This document shows positions 1 to 11,917 of a DNA stretch of 64,000 nt, piece after piece. A program made the position numbers and the translations under genes. Source of the stretch: Pleodorina starrii (Eukaryota > Chlorophyta > Chlorophyceae > Chlamydomonadales > Volvocaceae); assembly GCA_030267565.1 (NCBI GenBank), contig BRXU01000001.1, positions 186,001 to 250,000 on the forward strand. The letters run 5' to 3'. Each line of letters begins with the position of its first letter. Within the stretch, counting starts at the first letter, position 1. The notes beneath the pieces are model-generated. The model saw only the letters and a program-made list of their open reading frames with translations. It was not told the origin of the DNA and did no database searches.

Positions 1-307
1 GGGCGAGGGTAAACGGTAAAGTCAGCGAGCTAGCTGGCTGCTGTGCAACGCAATTAGAAGATACGACAAGGGCCGGCCACGATAAGCGCAACCAGCAGGC
101 CAGCCATGCTGCACACGAGCCGTAGGCAGGAACGAGCGAGCCCCAGGGTAGCGAACGAGCGAGGCCTCAGGGACCACGAGCCAAACGCCGCCGCAGGTCA
201 TCCTGTTGACGCAGGGGCTGGCTTGCCTCCCTTGATCCCCCTGCCTGCCGACAAACCCCGCCCTCCCTTCCATACACTCACATTCACACAATCATGCGTT
301 CTCGTAG

Positions 308-3300
308 GTTCGGCTGAACTTCCTGTCCACATTGCTTGAGGAGGCTTACGGCCACCTGCACCAGCACCTGTGTGCCGGGGTGCTGGGCCGCAAGCTGTTC
401 GTAATGCCCTTCCACCGGGACGTGCAACTGACGACGGCGGGGGCCAGGGCCATGCGGGCCAGCCTGCTGCATTGCAAGCAGGTAGGTGTGCACGTGGACA
501 TAAATTGGCCTAGGCACACATACGGACAGCGATTGTGATGGGCAGGCAGACGAATCGATGTATGACGGAGCGGACAGAAGGACCGATAGACGCATGGATA
601 GTGCATGTACGATATAGCGCATGCATGGTCTGTTGCTGGTCGGTGCACCTTTGCACCTGCCGTACTGCTCCTCATTATTATTGGCTGGGATTGCGGATTG
701 GGGATTGGGGAATCAGAGCAGACAGGAGTGACTCACAATTATGTACGACGACTGCGCGCGAAATTAGGACAATACAGCAGAGTTCTAATAACTAGCTGTT
801 GACCGCTGACACAGAGTGAGGCTGATGATGTGCTGGCTGGAGACCTGGTACGCAGTAAGCCTTGCTTGCACACGGAGTAGACCTGCCATACACGTTCGTC
901 GTATGTCAGTTGAGCCAATCTTTATAATAATCATGCGACCTCTCGCCAATTGGCCTTCGTAATATAATGCACACCCTTTACTTGCCGCGTACCGTCCACA
1001 CACTCCATGCAGGAGGGCGGGCTGCTGCTGACTGCTCCGGAGCACCGCCTGTCGCTGCTGCTCAAGCGCCAAGAGCTCTGGGCAAAGGGCCACGCACGTG
1101 AGGCCGAAGTTACGGCATTGGACCGCTTAGCGGCGCTGCCGTACCTGGACCTGATGGACGAGAGCGACGAGTTGCTGCATCACAGGTTCGTATCCGTCTA
1201 TAAAGAAATCATAGGCACGCCGAACAAGGGATAGGTGCTGTACGCAATCGGTCCTGCATTCATGTGCTACACCCGCCAGATACGTGTTCACGTACGCTGC
1301 CCGTCGACTTAACAGTAAATGAGCGAACAAAGCCCCTGCTGACCTACCCCTACCGACCAGATAGATAGACCAGGCAGCTACGTATCGCGAGGTGGCCACA
1401 CACATCCATTTCTCTGCACCCGATGCAACGACTCACCATTCAGTTTCGTGCGTTTAATGTTGACTGTGCCCCAGATCGTACGTACCCTCAACGGCATCTA
1501 TCTCAGCCCGCAAAAAATACACCCCTGCAATGCACACCACATACATCACCCAGCCACACACCATAACTCACCACTTTACCACATACGTACACGCCAACTT
1601 GCTTGGACGGCTTCCGCAGGCTGCAGCTGGTGTACGCGTGCGGAGACCCCACAGCCCTCCCCGGGCTGCAAGAGCGGACAGCCGCCATGCAGGATCTCCT
1701 GCACGTGGTGTCGCGCCTCGCCGTGGCGGCGGTGCCCGCACACGGCGCTGCCACCGCCGCCGCAAATGGCGACAGTGGCCCGCCGCCGCCGTCACTGCGG
1801 CTGCTGCCCCCGGGGGCCGCCGTTCTGGAGCCGCCCCCGCAGCGCTCCCCCGGGGGCTTCTGCGGACTGCGGCTGCTGCCTGGGGAAGCACTCACGCAGG
1901 CCCTGCCGGAGCTGCACCGGCGGCTGGCGGAGGCGCTAATGGAGGAGCCGCCGTACGAACTGCGCTGGCTTCGAAACCATCCGCTCCAGGTATAGCTAGC
2001 TTGGAAACTAGCGCCCGGCGTATGTATGCACATGTACATATGAACGGAACATGCAGATTATCGATGTCGGTATGTTCGGGGTTCTTTGCGGTCTTGAGGC
2101 CTAGCGTGGCGACAGATCCGTCCATACATAGCTCATCCTTGGCACAAGTAAGGCACGGCCACGCGGCATGTAGCAAGTGCTATCTTGCGGGTGTGGCAAC
2201 CACGCACAGGAGCGCATCCTGCGCTGTGTCACCGACGCGAGCGAGTCGGCGGCGGTGCTTCTGGGCCCCGATGCGGTGGGCAGTGCCCCTCAACAGCTGT
2301 CAGACGACCAGCTGGCGGTGGTGCTGGCGCTGCGGGGGCTGCTGGGATGTAACCTGCTGCAGCACTGCCTGCAGAAACGTCACCTGGTGGACTACGGAGT
2401 CAACAGGTGCGTGGGTGCGGCGGGCGGGCGGCGTGGGGAGGATGTCCCTTGGGGAGCCATACGTTCATCATGGCATCTACCGCTAAAGATACCGCTTCGT
2501 TCATTCAACTTAAATATGTATGCCCCTGCTTATTTACCCATCGTCTTTGGTCAGTAACTGAGTACAGTCTGTCATAACCCCTCCCATCCATTACTCGTCG
2601 TGGCAGCACGCACAGTAACCCCAACTCAAGTAGTATTACGAAACCCTCAAATCAAATCACTGGGATAGATAGATTCTGTCCCGTGCAGGCCATCATCCAT
2701 CCACCTACACGCATAAACTCAAGCCCCTCGTCCATGCTGGGTTGCCCCCTTGCTTGCCTTCTGTCCTTGCTCGCCCCCCGATCTATCGCACACCCCGCAC
2801 CCCCACATGCAGGCACACCGGGTCCCGCAAGCGCATGGCGGTGCCGTACCGCGCCGCCCACACGCCCTCCGAGCGCAGCGAGTTCGCGCAGCCCGACGTG
2901 GCCCTGCTGCTCACTAATCTGTCGTACTACTACGACGGCCTCTCGCACGACGAGTTCCTGGCGGCGCTTACCACGCTGCTGCGAATGGGACCCAACGCTC
3001 AGCGCGACTACTATCAGGGCTGGTTGCGGCTGGGGCGCCAAGATATCCCCGCGGGTGAGCTGAGCTGAGTGTTCAGTTCCTAACGCATGGGCCCAGCTAG
3101 CCGTTGCGTGTGTGGATCGATACATGACTGAGTTTTGGGTCTTAATCCGTAGGATTATTATCTGCCGATGCTGCTTACAGCTTTACCTTCTTCGTCGATG
3201 TCTTGCGGCCTGCTGCGTGTCAAGCAAAAGTGTCGTACGTGCGCATGCACATGTGCGACAAGTGTCCTCTTTGGCCGCGGTCACTGTGTGATGTCGTCAA

Positions 3301-5277
3301 CCTGCCAAGCAAGCCCATACCCCTACACCGGCACATGTATCTATTAAGCTGCTGCCAGTTCACCCGCCATCGGTTGCTCTCCTGCTGCGTCCGCATTTTC
3401 CGTCCCGCTGCTGTATGTGTGTGTATGTGCATTCAGTGGACCTGGCCTCCTTCGACTGCGTGTCCAAGGTGGACGTCAGCAACCGCCCGCAGATGGAGCT
3501 GATGCACACCCACATGCGCCACAACATGGCCCTCGTCGACTTCTGGCTCATCCACTGCGTCTTCCCCACCGAGGGCCGCCAGTTCCCGCAGCGCCTGGGG
3601 GTGAGTGCCTGGAACCTGGCAGACAACAACAGCAAGAGCGACACCAGCCGCGCCGCCAGCGACCACATCGTCCTCAACACCGGCGGCCGGGCGGGTGGGG
3701 GCCAGCGGCAGCAGCAGCAGCAGCAGCGGGCCAACGGTACCAGTGGTGGCAGCGGCGGTGGGCAGGCGGCGAGCGGCAGGGCGGCGGGCGTGGAGTTGGT
3801 GGTTGGATTTTCGGGCACCAACGACAACCATCGGCTGCTGCCGCTGCAAGTGCACCAGGCGCATCCGGAGGAATCCTCGCTGCGGGCCACCAATGGCAAG
3901 ATGCTGTCCGTCATCCTCAACAACACGCTGGGATACACCACGCTGAGGCAGTTCCAACCACGACATGATGAGCCGCAGATGCCGCAACATTACCAGGTGG
4001 CTGGGTGGGCAATCAGACTGGACGCACGACTAAGATGAAAACGACGAACCGGGGAAACTGTAGATCGGTATGTAGAAACTACCAATTATTCTAGTTTATG
4101 TTTTCGTTCTCTTCATTTTACCTCACCAGGGAGGCCCTTCCCGTCCGATTTTATTTAGTGTAGTACATGCTGAACGTGCCGTACAATCATTGTGCTGATG
4201 CGATGTATGACGCCCCTAGACGTCCGGCCGGACGGCGACGTCTCGCTGGGAAGAGCGGTGCACGCGTCAGCGGGCCTGACGCGTACAGCATTTTGGTAAT
4301 AACAGACGTAGAACGATGGCGTTGGCCGTCGCTAGCTCGATCGGCGGCACTGCTGCTGCCCGCCGCCCGCCCTTCCGCCCGGAATTAGCCCTCCGTTGCT
4401 AGCAGCTGACCCCTTCGAATAGGGACTGTCCTGCTAGCTGAGCGCCTGGTTTTAATGTTTATCAGTCAAAGTATCGGTGATAATAGTATCGGCAATAGCT
4501 TAGCACTGACGCGCCGTTCGCATTGCTAACCCTGCACGCACGCACGCCGCAGGCCGACATCGCTGGTGTCGTTGCGGCTGGTGTTGGGTCTGGCGGCGGT
4601 GGTGGCGGCGCCCTTGCCGGCAATGCAGCCGAGCAGCCGCTGTGGCAGGTGCTGTGCGATACGGCCCTGGCGGAGGGGGTGGACGCACTGCTCGACTGTG
4701 GAGCGCTGCTGGCGGGCGCAAGCAACCGGTATGTACGGACGCACGGCGGCGTGCATGGCGTTGCCCGAGCGATGCGTCCCGTCGATCTATCGCCATGAGA
4801 TGCACCTGACTACGGCCGTAGGCCTGACAACACCTGAGATGCATCGCCTGACCAGGCCTGACAACATTGCCTCTTTTGGACCGCTTGCTTGTGGCCCTCT
4901 TTTCATTTTTAGCTGCTTCGCCCTGTCCTGTAATTTATTTCTGACTACGTAATGCTTAGTTGGGCTTCATTCGTAAAGTGTGAGGCCACTAGGTATATCG
5001 AGAGCCATTCGTGTGTGTAACATGTAACATGTAACAACAATATAAGTATATATTTGTATATAGTATATAATACAAATATATGTATCTAAACCCACACCTG
5101 TGTTCTCGCTCGCGCACACGCACGCACGCGCTCGTCCTCTCTCCCTTACTTGCAGTGAGGCCGCCGAGTACCTCCTCGGGCGCCTGGACCGCGACCGCTA
5201 CCAGGGCGTCACCTTTTACGACGAGGGAGAGGATGCGCGCGGCTGGGTGGTGGCCGACCTTCGAAACCGCCGCCTGC
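308..5277 (+). CDS. DUF3638/DUF3645-family protein, upstream exons of interrupted gene
   Basis: Eight exons join in phase with GT-AG introns: 308-481, 1013-1185, 1620-1989, 2210-2406, 2813-3054, 3437-3996, 4553-4728 and 5156-5277. The translation carries landmarks I associate with the large eukaryotic DUF3638/DUF3645 proteins: GRKLFVMPFHRDVQLT in the first exon, EHRLSLLLKRQELWAKG, MDESDELLHHR, KRHLVDYGVNR, MAVPYRAAHTPSERSEF, LSYYYDGLS, FWLIHCVFPTEGRQFPQRL and VGFSGTNDNHRLLPL. These families are often auto-annotated as ubiquitinyl hydrolase-like, but their biochemical role is not established. The protein N-terminus lies upstream of the window. A Gly/Gln-rich insertion (about 3690-3790) and a Gly-rich stretch in the 4553 exon are lineage-style low complexity. 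The eighth exon is cut by a transposon right after 5277. Confidence 0.85.
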
Positions 5278-8200
5278 CCCTACCAAACGAACCCCGGTTT
5301 AAGTCTGGCTAAGGTTGTGGCCGTCTTAGCCTAAGCAGGATTATCACGGCATGTGCGGATAAGGCACAACTTATAACCGACTTTGAGTTAGCGAGGTATT
5401 AGCCCCCACCTTTAGCTGTGTAAGTCCGAAATGTTGGGTTAGCACCACTTAGCGGGATGTATCCAATCTTACAGTCACTTTGACGTACTTACAAGGTGCG
5501 TCCGTCCATGAGGACAGGATATGTTCCGTGCCGAGCTGCCGATTCGATTGCTTATGTGGGGCACATAGACGGACGCTCGACAGGACTCGACCGTACAGTT
5601 ACACGAGTATGCCCTTGCATCGGTGGCCGCATGTAGCCCTTACAAATTGGTGCCGCTTACAAACCCTGGGCACGCATCCCAACCACTGTCGTTCCCCCGC
5701 TTGGGACGGTGTAAGATGGTGAGAAAACCGCCGCTGAAACTCTCCTGCCGGCCGACGCACGCCCAACAGTGACGCCGCTTGCTGCTCTCAGTGCCAGCAC
5801 TCTGCCCAGCTGCCTACTGCCCCGACTAGCCTGCGGTATAGCACACACCCCGAAGCAGGAGGAGAACACACCGCACCGCGGCCCACGAACAAACGGCCCC
5901 AACACAGAACAGCAACAACCGACCGCAACGGAACCGGACGGCAAAACACCAACAGACACATGCACTCCGATTCCGTCGATCGAGCAAAAAAACGGTGCCC
6001 AGGTTAGCGATGGGTGTGGCAAAAGTGAACCAGAGTCAAGAGGGATAACCTCCCCCGCCGTTGGACCGGCCTAAACCCAAAGGCGCACGAACCCAAGGAC
6101 AGACAGACACGGCACACACACAGACACGCGAGCACCCGTGCAGCCAAGGTGCGAGCGCAACGAGAACCAGGGGAGGGTGGACGGGCAAGGAATCCGCGGA
6201 CTAGCTTAAGAAACCAACAACGAAGCCGACTGAATGCTAATTAGAAAAAGACCGCAACGAAAATAGGTAAACCGCTAGACATCGGGGAAGACGAGACATC
6301 AAACACCAACTCGGAGCTCTACGGACACTAATGCACAACTGCCGTACCAAGCCACCTGTACAGCAAGACTCTAGAGCTACCACTCCTCGTCAAAGGTCTT
6401 CCGCAGAAATGAGGCTTGACTCCCCTTGCACCACAAACTGCATTTTGGGGAGGGAGAACCCGCAAGAACTACCTGCTAAGCACCGCTCGGGGCGCCCGCC
6501 TCACCCCTGACTACCATATGGAGCCACTCCGTTAGTTGTGAACCCGCCCTGGTGGGCCTGCTGTCTGCACAGGCCGCTGCTTAGAGGCCAAGTGCATCGC
6601 GATGTACCCAGATCGCGAGTACCAAGATCGCTGATATCATTCTTTGATGGGCGCCAAGGCCGGTGCAAAGGGCAAGCCACTGCCCTTGGCAGTGGGCTTG
6701 CTTCTGGGTCCACTGGTGAGTGATCCGAAAGTGTAGATGTTGTGTGCTGACTGCAGTTCGTATGTATCATCTTCTGAAGCGGGCATTCATTCATGTATGT
6801 GCAGGACGCCGAGGCGGAGCCTGGTAGCAAGGTGAAGGTCCTGGTCGTGTCGACAACGGCCACCAAGAACTGGCCGGGTGTCATCCACCTGCCCGTGCCA
6901 GTGCCCGACTTTGACGGGACTATGAAGTGCCCGGTCATGTTTGCTGAGGTAAGGGGACCAGTGCGTGCACACCTATCATACACGTGCGTGTAAGTCAACG
7001 AGTGGTGACTATTGAAACATCACACTGCACTGCCGGTGGTCGGCCTGCTGGCGGTGATGGATGGCAGAAACGCCATCGACTTCGCAAAGCTCAAGTGGGG
7101 GCTGCAAGAGGCCTCACTCATCAACGCTCGGCGAGCTGTCAAGGGGGCCCTGGACATGGCGGGGGGGCAGCCAGCGGAGTAAAGGATTGTTGCCTGCAGC
7201 GGGGGTGGGGACACGGCGGCAGGGGTGCGGGGGGAGGGGGGTGGCAGAGGGTTGGAAGTACTCAGTTGTTATGCTTCGCTGGCATGAAGCCTCATGCGGG
7301 CTTGCTTTGCTAAGCATCAGTAGGCGGATCAAAGGTGCTTCGCACCTGTACGTATGTATGCCAGCCTCACTGCAGGGTAGGATATTGCAGGCATGGTGTA
7401 TTGGTACTCAGAGGGAGCGGCGGAGTGCCATGGTCTGACTTGGATTGCTATCTGTTTGTCGGTATCGTCGGGGTGTTGCTTCATGGGGAGATGAGTGCAC
7501 TATCTAGTTGAGTGTTGGCCCCACATTGTTGAGTAGTGGGCAAGGCAGTGTGTGTCGTCACCTGCTACCATACCTGTCAGCCACCATACAGTGGCGCTAG
7601 GCTGCATGCGGCCCTCCTAGCCCTCTTGATGAAATGGGTCGTGTTTTTGGCTCCGGTGGTGCCCGTCGGTAGGCAACCGTCGGTGGTGACCTTAGACCAT
7701 TTGATTTCGTGTGGGTTATGTGCCACAACAGCGCGCTCCTGGTGCCATGGACGAATTGGTGATGCAGAGGGATCCGTGCAAGGCGGTGCTTCATAGGTGC
7801 CTGCTGTTGCATGTCTATTTCCTGCCCTGTACCCCGTGTTTGCAATAACTTGCGATGCGTCTTAGATGGAGGAGTCACGTCTAGTGCCTTTAGTAGGACT
7901 ACTCAAAAACGGTGCTTACAAAGCCCGGACGTCGTGTAAAGGTCGCGAACCTGATTCCTCTATTGGTTAAGCATGCCACCCACTGGGTATAAGATTGGGT
8001 AAATCCTCAGCGTAATTCTTCCAGCCACATTAGTGTGTAAGTTTTGTGTTTAACTCATCCGGCCTTCAGAACGACTAAGTCGTTGGTTAAACTCTTCCAG
8101 CTGTAAGTAAGGATAAATACAGTGTTTAAGTCCGTGTTCTGCTGCTAACCCTAAGCATAGCTAAACTAGGGTAATTGCAGCCAACTCGGCCAAACTCCGG

Positions 8201-8418
8201 CTAATTCTAATCCAGCCCTATCTGGACGCTCCTAGCTAAATCAGCCTAAATGCCTCTTAAGTCGCCCTTAACTCGAAAAACGACAGTTTAAGTCGTGTTT
8301 AACTCTGCTTGGCCGGAGTTAAAGGTGGCTGCTTGCAGAAGCGCCATACAGCTAAGTCATGCTAACCGTGCCTAACCTGGTCTAATACCCGACTTAAACC
8401 GGGGTTCGTTTGGTAGGG
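5278..8418. mobile_element. TIR DNA transposon, copy 1 (3141 bp), inserted in an exon
   Basis: The element starts CCCTACCAAACGAACCCCGG and ends with the exact reverse complement; the inverted repeat is 28 bp and perfect. It is flanked by a 3-bp direct duplication, TGC (5275-5277 and 8419-8421). Subterminal regions are full of short TTTAAGTC / GTTTAACTC / TAAC-type motifs in both orientations, as seen in CACTA-like and other DNA transposons. No transposase is recognisable, so the superfamily is open; 3-bp duplications fit EnSpm/CMC, PIF/Harbinger, Zator or Academ types. It differs from the copy at 38171-41337 by a handful of single-base changes and one 26-bp deletion, so transposition was recent. 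Confidence 0.92.
6647..7182 (+). pseudogene. Broken copy of the transposon's internal gene
   Basis: Exons 1 (6647-6715) and 2 (6805-6948) match the intact version at 39540-40101. A 26-bp deletion after base 7032 removes the intron-2 acceptor and the first bases of exon 3, leaving only the 3' part of exon 3 up to 7182. The product of this copy is therefore expected to be truncated or misspliced. Confidence 0.6.
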
Positions 8419-8421
8419 TGC

Positions 8422-10001
8422 CCCGCCACGCCTCCCCCGTTGCCGAGCGCGAGACGCTGGTCATCTTCGACGACGCGCGCTGCCGCGGCGCCGACCTGCA
8501 GCTGCGGCCCGACGCTGTGGGGCTGCTGACTCTGGGACCGGGAGTGTGCAAGGACAAGCTGATGCAGGCCGCCGGGCGGGTGCGGCAGCTGGGCCGCGGC
8601 CAGCGGCTGCGCTTCGCCGCCGCCGTCGATATCACCGCCAAGATCCGACAGCTCAGCGGCCTGCTGCCGGAGCATGCGCCCGCCGCTGACGCCACGAAGG
8701 TACCGCCGCTGCATCTGATAAGAAAACCCAAAGGCCGCGCGACGTCACATCAGCAGCGGCACCCGCGGGCGGAGCCACCGCCACAACATCAGCCGCCGAC
8801 GGCGGCGCTGCACGTGCTGCGCTGGGTGATGTACAACACGGTGCAGGCGACGCTGCGCGGAGTGGTGCAGTGGTCGAACCACGGCCTGCACTTCGCCGCC
8901 ACAAAAGACGCGCCGGCACGGGCGCTCCATGACGAGGTTCTGGAGCTGGGCGACCTGTACGGCGGCAGAAAGGCTGCGAAACCAATGGCGGAGGTTGTGG
9001 CCGCCAAGGCGCGGCATCGGCGGCAGCGCTGCTCTGAACAAGGCGGCGGCGGCGGCGGCGGCCTGGACCCCGACATGGACGGCCTTATGTCGCGAATCGA
9101 AGACCGGGCTGCACTGTACGGCAGGGGCTACATGGTCACCGCCGGCACGGCGGCGGACGACGAGGAGTGCGAGCGGGAGTTGGAGGAGGAAGAGGAAGAG
9201 GAGCAGGAGGTGGAGCGGCAGGTGGCGCGCGTGTCGCCGGCGGCAGAGCAGGACTGGGAGTACGGCGCCGTGCTGGGTGCGGTGTCGACTGCACCGCTCT
9301 ACGCCGCGGGCGCTCTGCTGGTTCGTCTCGCCGAGGTAGTCCCACGCTTTCTGCAGCCCAGCAGCGGCCTTGGTGCCATCCCCTGGTCGCGTGAAGTGCT
9401 GTGCACCACCAACTTCCTGCTGGCCACACCGCCGCCGCGGGGCTCCTCGAGCGCCCTGAACGAGTACCTCCGGCCCGTCGATGCGATGCTTCTTTTTCCC
9501 AGTGGGGAGACGGTTCTGATTTCGGAGCGTGAAGCCGACCAGTTGCAGGCACTGGCGTGGGCGACCCCCGCAAGCAGCAACGGCCCCAGCAGCACCACCG
9601 CCGCGGCACTGGCACCGGCACCGGCACCGCTGCTGGTCAGCCTTTGCTACGCGCGAGACGCCTTCACGCACGGTCGCCACGGGCCGTCGCTGCTGTCCAT
9701 CAGCCTGCTGGGAAGCGGAACCGCCGCCGGCAGCGATCCGCCGCCGGCGATGGCGGCTGCAGCCGTTGCCGGTGCAATCGTTCCGGCGGGCGGCAGGCGA
9801 CCGTCTCTGGTTGGCGCTGCGCCGTTGGTTTCGGTGCAGCTGTTCAACGGGGAGGCCAGCTACAGCGGTGAGGTGCTGCGGAAGGAGCTGAGGTCGCTGG
9901 TGTGGAGGCGGCGGGGGGAGGTGGAGGCTCTGGTGGGCATGCGGGGGAAGCAGGCGCTGCTGCCGAGGAGCGACCTGGAGCGGGCGTGTGATGACGCCTG
10001 A
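8422..10001 (+). CDS. DUF3638/DUF3645-family protein, terminal exon beyond the transposon
   Basis: Joining 5277 to 8422 (dropping the element and one TGC target copy) continues the same reading frame: NRRLPRHASPVAERETLVIF. The next residues, FDDARCRGADLQLRPDAVGL and CKDKLMQAAGRVRQLGRGQ, are the conserved C-terminal block of this family and resemble the late helicase-like motifs of SF2 proteins. An acidic Glu-rich linker follows (near 9175-9215), then a C-terminal region with LNEYLRPVDAMLLFPSGE, VSVQLFNGEASYSGEVLRKE and a TGA stop at 9999-10001. A short intron around 8700-8755 is possible, but the frame is open through it. The gene is interrupted in this allele unless the element is removed by splicing or excision. 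Confidence 0.85.
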
Positions 10002-10489
10002 GATGTTCACACACAGCGTTGAGGGGATATGCATCCTGGGAGGTAGCAAGGAAGGGATGGAGGTTGGTTGCGTAGGGATGGAGGAGGGATAGGAGGCGGT
10101 GGAGGAGGATGGAGGGGCGCATGGGAAGAAACGACTGAACCAGGGAGCCGAAGGGGCATGTTTTTGAGGTTCTTGCTATTTATGTGCGTGTAAGGTTCCT
10201 GCGCACTGCCTGCCTACGAGTTTGCTTGCTCGACGGCCGGAGATTTGGATGATGGGATTAAAGGAGCATGACCCGCGCGTCGTGCTGCTTAGCTGCCACG
10301 GGCCACATCGTTTACGTTATCACTAGGCCTTCCATATAGCGAACACCACAGCTCTGCTAGCCGGTCCCGCCGACCGCCTATGTTATCACAAAGAATAACA
10401 AGGGTCGCACGGGACAATCTATGAGGGGCAAACTGGTAGTTGGACGCCAAGCCGCAAATGCACGAACGGAACGATGCGGTCTTCTGCGG
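10002..10489. other. 3' UTR and spacer
   Basis: This contains the presumed 3' UTR of the plus-strand gene up to about 10200, then unassigned sequence without a convincing reading frame. Confidence 0.4.
10189..10193 (+). terminator. TGTAA polyadenylation motif
   Basis: TGTAA lies about 190 bases after the TGA stop of the DUF3638/DUF3645 gene. TGTAA is the usual polyadenylation signal of Chlamydomonas-type algae, so this is the likely 3' end of the transcript. Confidence 0.55.
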
Positions 10490-11240
10490 GCCGCCGCCCA
10501 ACAAGTCCTGTCGGCAAGCCTCACGCGATATAAATAGTGGACGTTCGCTGTGCAGTTTAGTGACATTACGTCATAAATTCGCGACGCGTGTGACTTCGCG
10601 GCGGCTTTGAACATCCACTCTGGGAAAGACTTTTCTCCGTAAGATATCTAAATAAAGTAAACGAGATGATGGCACGTACGCGGTGGGGCCGGAAATGGGA
10701 AGGCCGGACCGTACGGGTTCCTCCAGGGACGCGCGGATCCAAGCCATGGCTGTCGAGATCTGTCGAGATCCGCTGTCAAGAGCTGCTGAAGGGCTGTTGC
10801 CCCCATTTTGGTCTCCCGGGCAAGTAGATGTACGACAGGACCATCAACTTAGTCTCTTCCGACTCGCACGCCCGCCTACCCAACACTTACAAGTCCCTAG
10901 GATGCGGGGTGCGTGGGAACATATATCCGTCGGTATTGAATGGACAGGCGGGAGCCAACCTAGCTACGTAATCAGCCGGGCGGACGTACATTCCGCGCCG
11001 CCCTTCGGCTATATCTCCATGTGACAGACGGTCACCGCTTTGTCCACGGGAACGGGGGACCCCTCGCCGGGCAGGGTCGAACGAAGTCCCGCCAGCTTAA
11101 TGGGTTCGATTGCACCTGAACCTCTCGCGGTGAAACTGCCCGAACCACGTTGTCAGACGGAGCCCCATAGGCGCAGCCTCAACCAAGCTGGGTGTCTCAT
11201 TCACGTAACGCCTCGATGTCAGAATTCCATTATATGAGAA
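10490..11240. repeat. Dispersed repeat family R2, copy 1
   Basis: Similar in order and sequence to 35560-36210. Shared blocks include CATTACGTCATAA followed by TCGCGACGCG, AAGGCCGGACCGTACGGGTT, TGTCAAGAGCTGCTGAAG and GGACGTACATTCCGC. No coding capacity is seen in either copy. Divergence is substantial, so this is an old repeat of unknown class. Confidence 0.6.
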
Positions 11241-11258
11241 ACGCTGCACCTTTTGGAA

Positions 11259-11505
11259 TCACATGTAGGCCAAGAGGCGTTTTAGGGTTTTAGTGTGTGG
11301 GGTTGTTTTAGGGTTTCAGGGTTTAGGGTGTTAATATTTACATTTCTTCATATTATTGATGGGTACTTTTTATTCAATGTATTAAAAAATAATTAGCGTT
11401 AAAATTTTAAGAAATTAATAAGAACATAATTAGGAATATTAATTTTAAAAATCAATAAATTAAATTATCAATTGATTAATTCCTTCACATGTAGGCCTAG
11501 AGGCG
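11259..11505. other. AT-rich island between 21-bp direct repeats, with TTTTAGGG motifs
   Basis: A 21-bp sequence (starts TCACATGTAGGCC) at 11259-11279 recurs at 11485-11505 with one mismatch. Between them are TTTTAGGG-type motifs (11280-11332) and then about 150 bases that are almost entirely A and T, unlike the GC-rich surroundings. The base composition suggests inserted foreign DNA, for example an organelle fragment, with duplicated flanks. Confidence 0.6.
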
Positions 11506-11917
11506 ATGCATGTGACCTTGACCCCGGTCAATGAAGACTGTCAAATTCGTTTGCACTTTACACACACACACACTGACATGGGCAATCCTACGGGGGGATT
11601 CCCCCCTGGGCGCTTCGCGCTGGAGCCCCGCCAAAAAATTGCTGGGCCTGAGAAAAATAAATGTTGGGCATTATGCCAACGACCTGGCATAAAATTCGTG
11701 GTCCGCCGCCTGAAAGGAAACATGTTATTATATTAAATACGTCTCCAGCACCATGCCCGACCTAGACATGACCGCCAGCACTCAAAAGACAAACAATACC
11801 TTGATTACCTGTATGGCAAGTTATGGAACGCCGAGCTTGTGAGCCGGTTGAGAAACGGTTGCTTGGCACCTGGCTGTTCTGTGTAGTGCGTGGGGACGTT
11901 GTCCTTTGTGCAACTAT

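Noticed and set aside
8418..8731. Minus-strand gene opposite the terminal DUF3638/DUF3645 exon
   Set aside because: The plus-strand translation carries the conserved family sequence; minus frames are open only because of GC-rich codons.
11095..11135. tRNA gene from the GGTTCGATTGC box
   Set aside because: No A box, cloverleaf or acceptor pairing could be drawn; the box is part of dispersed repeat R2.
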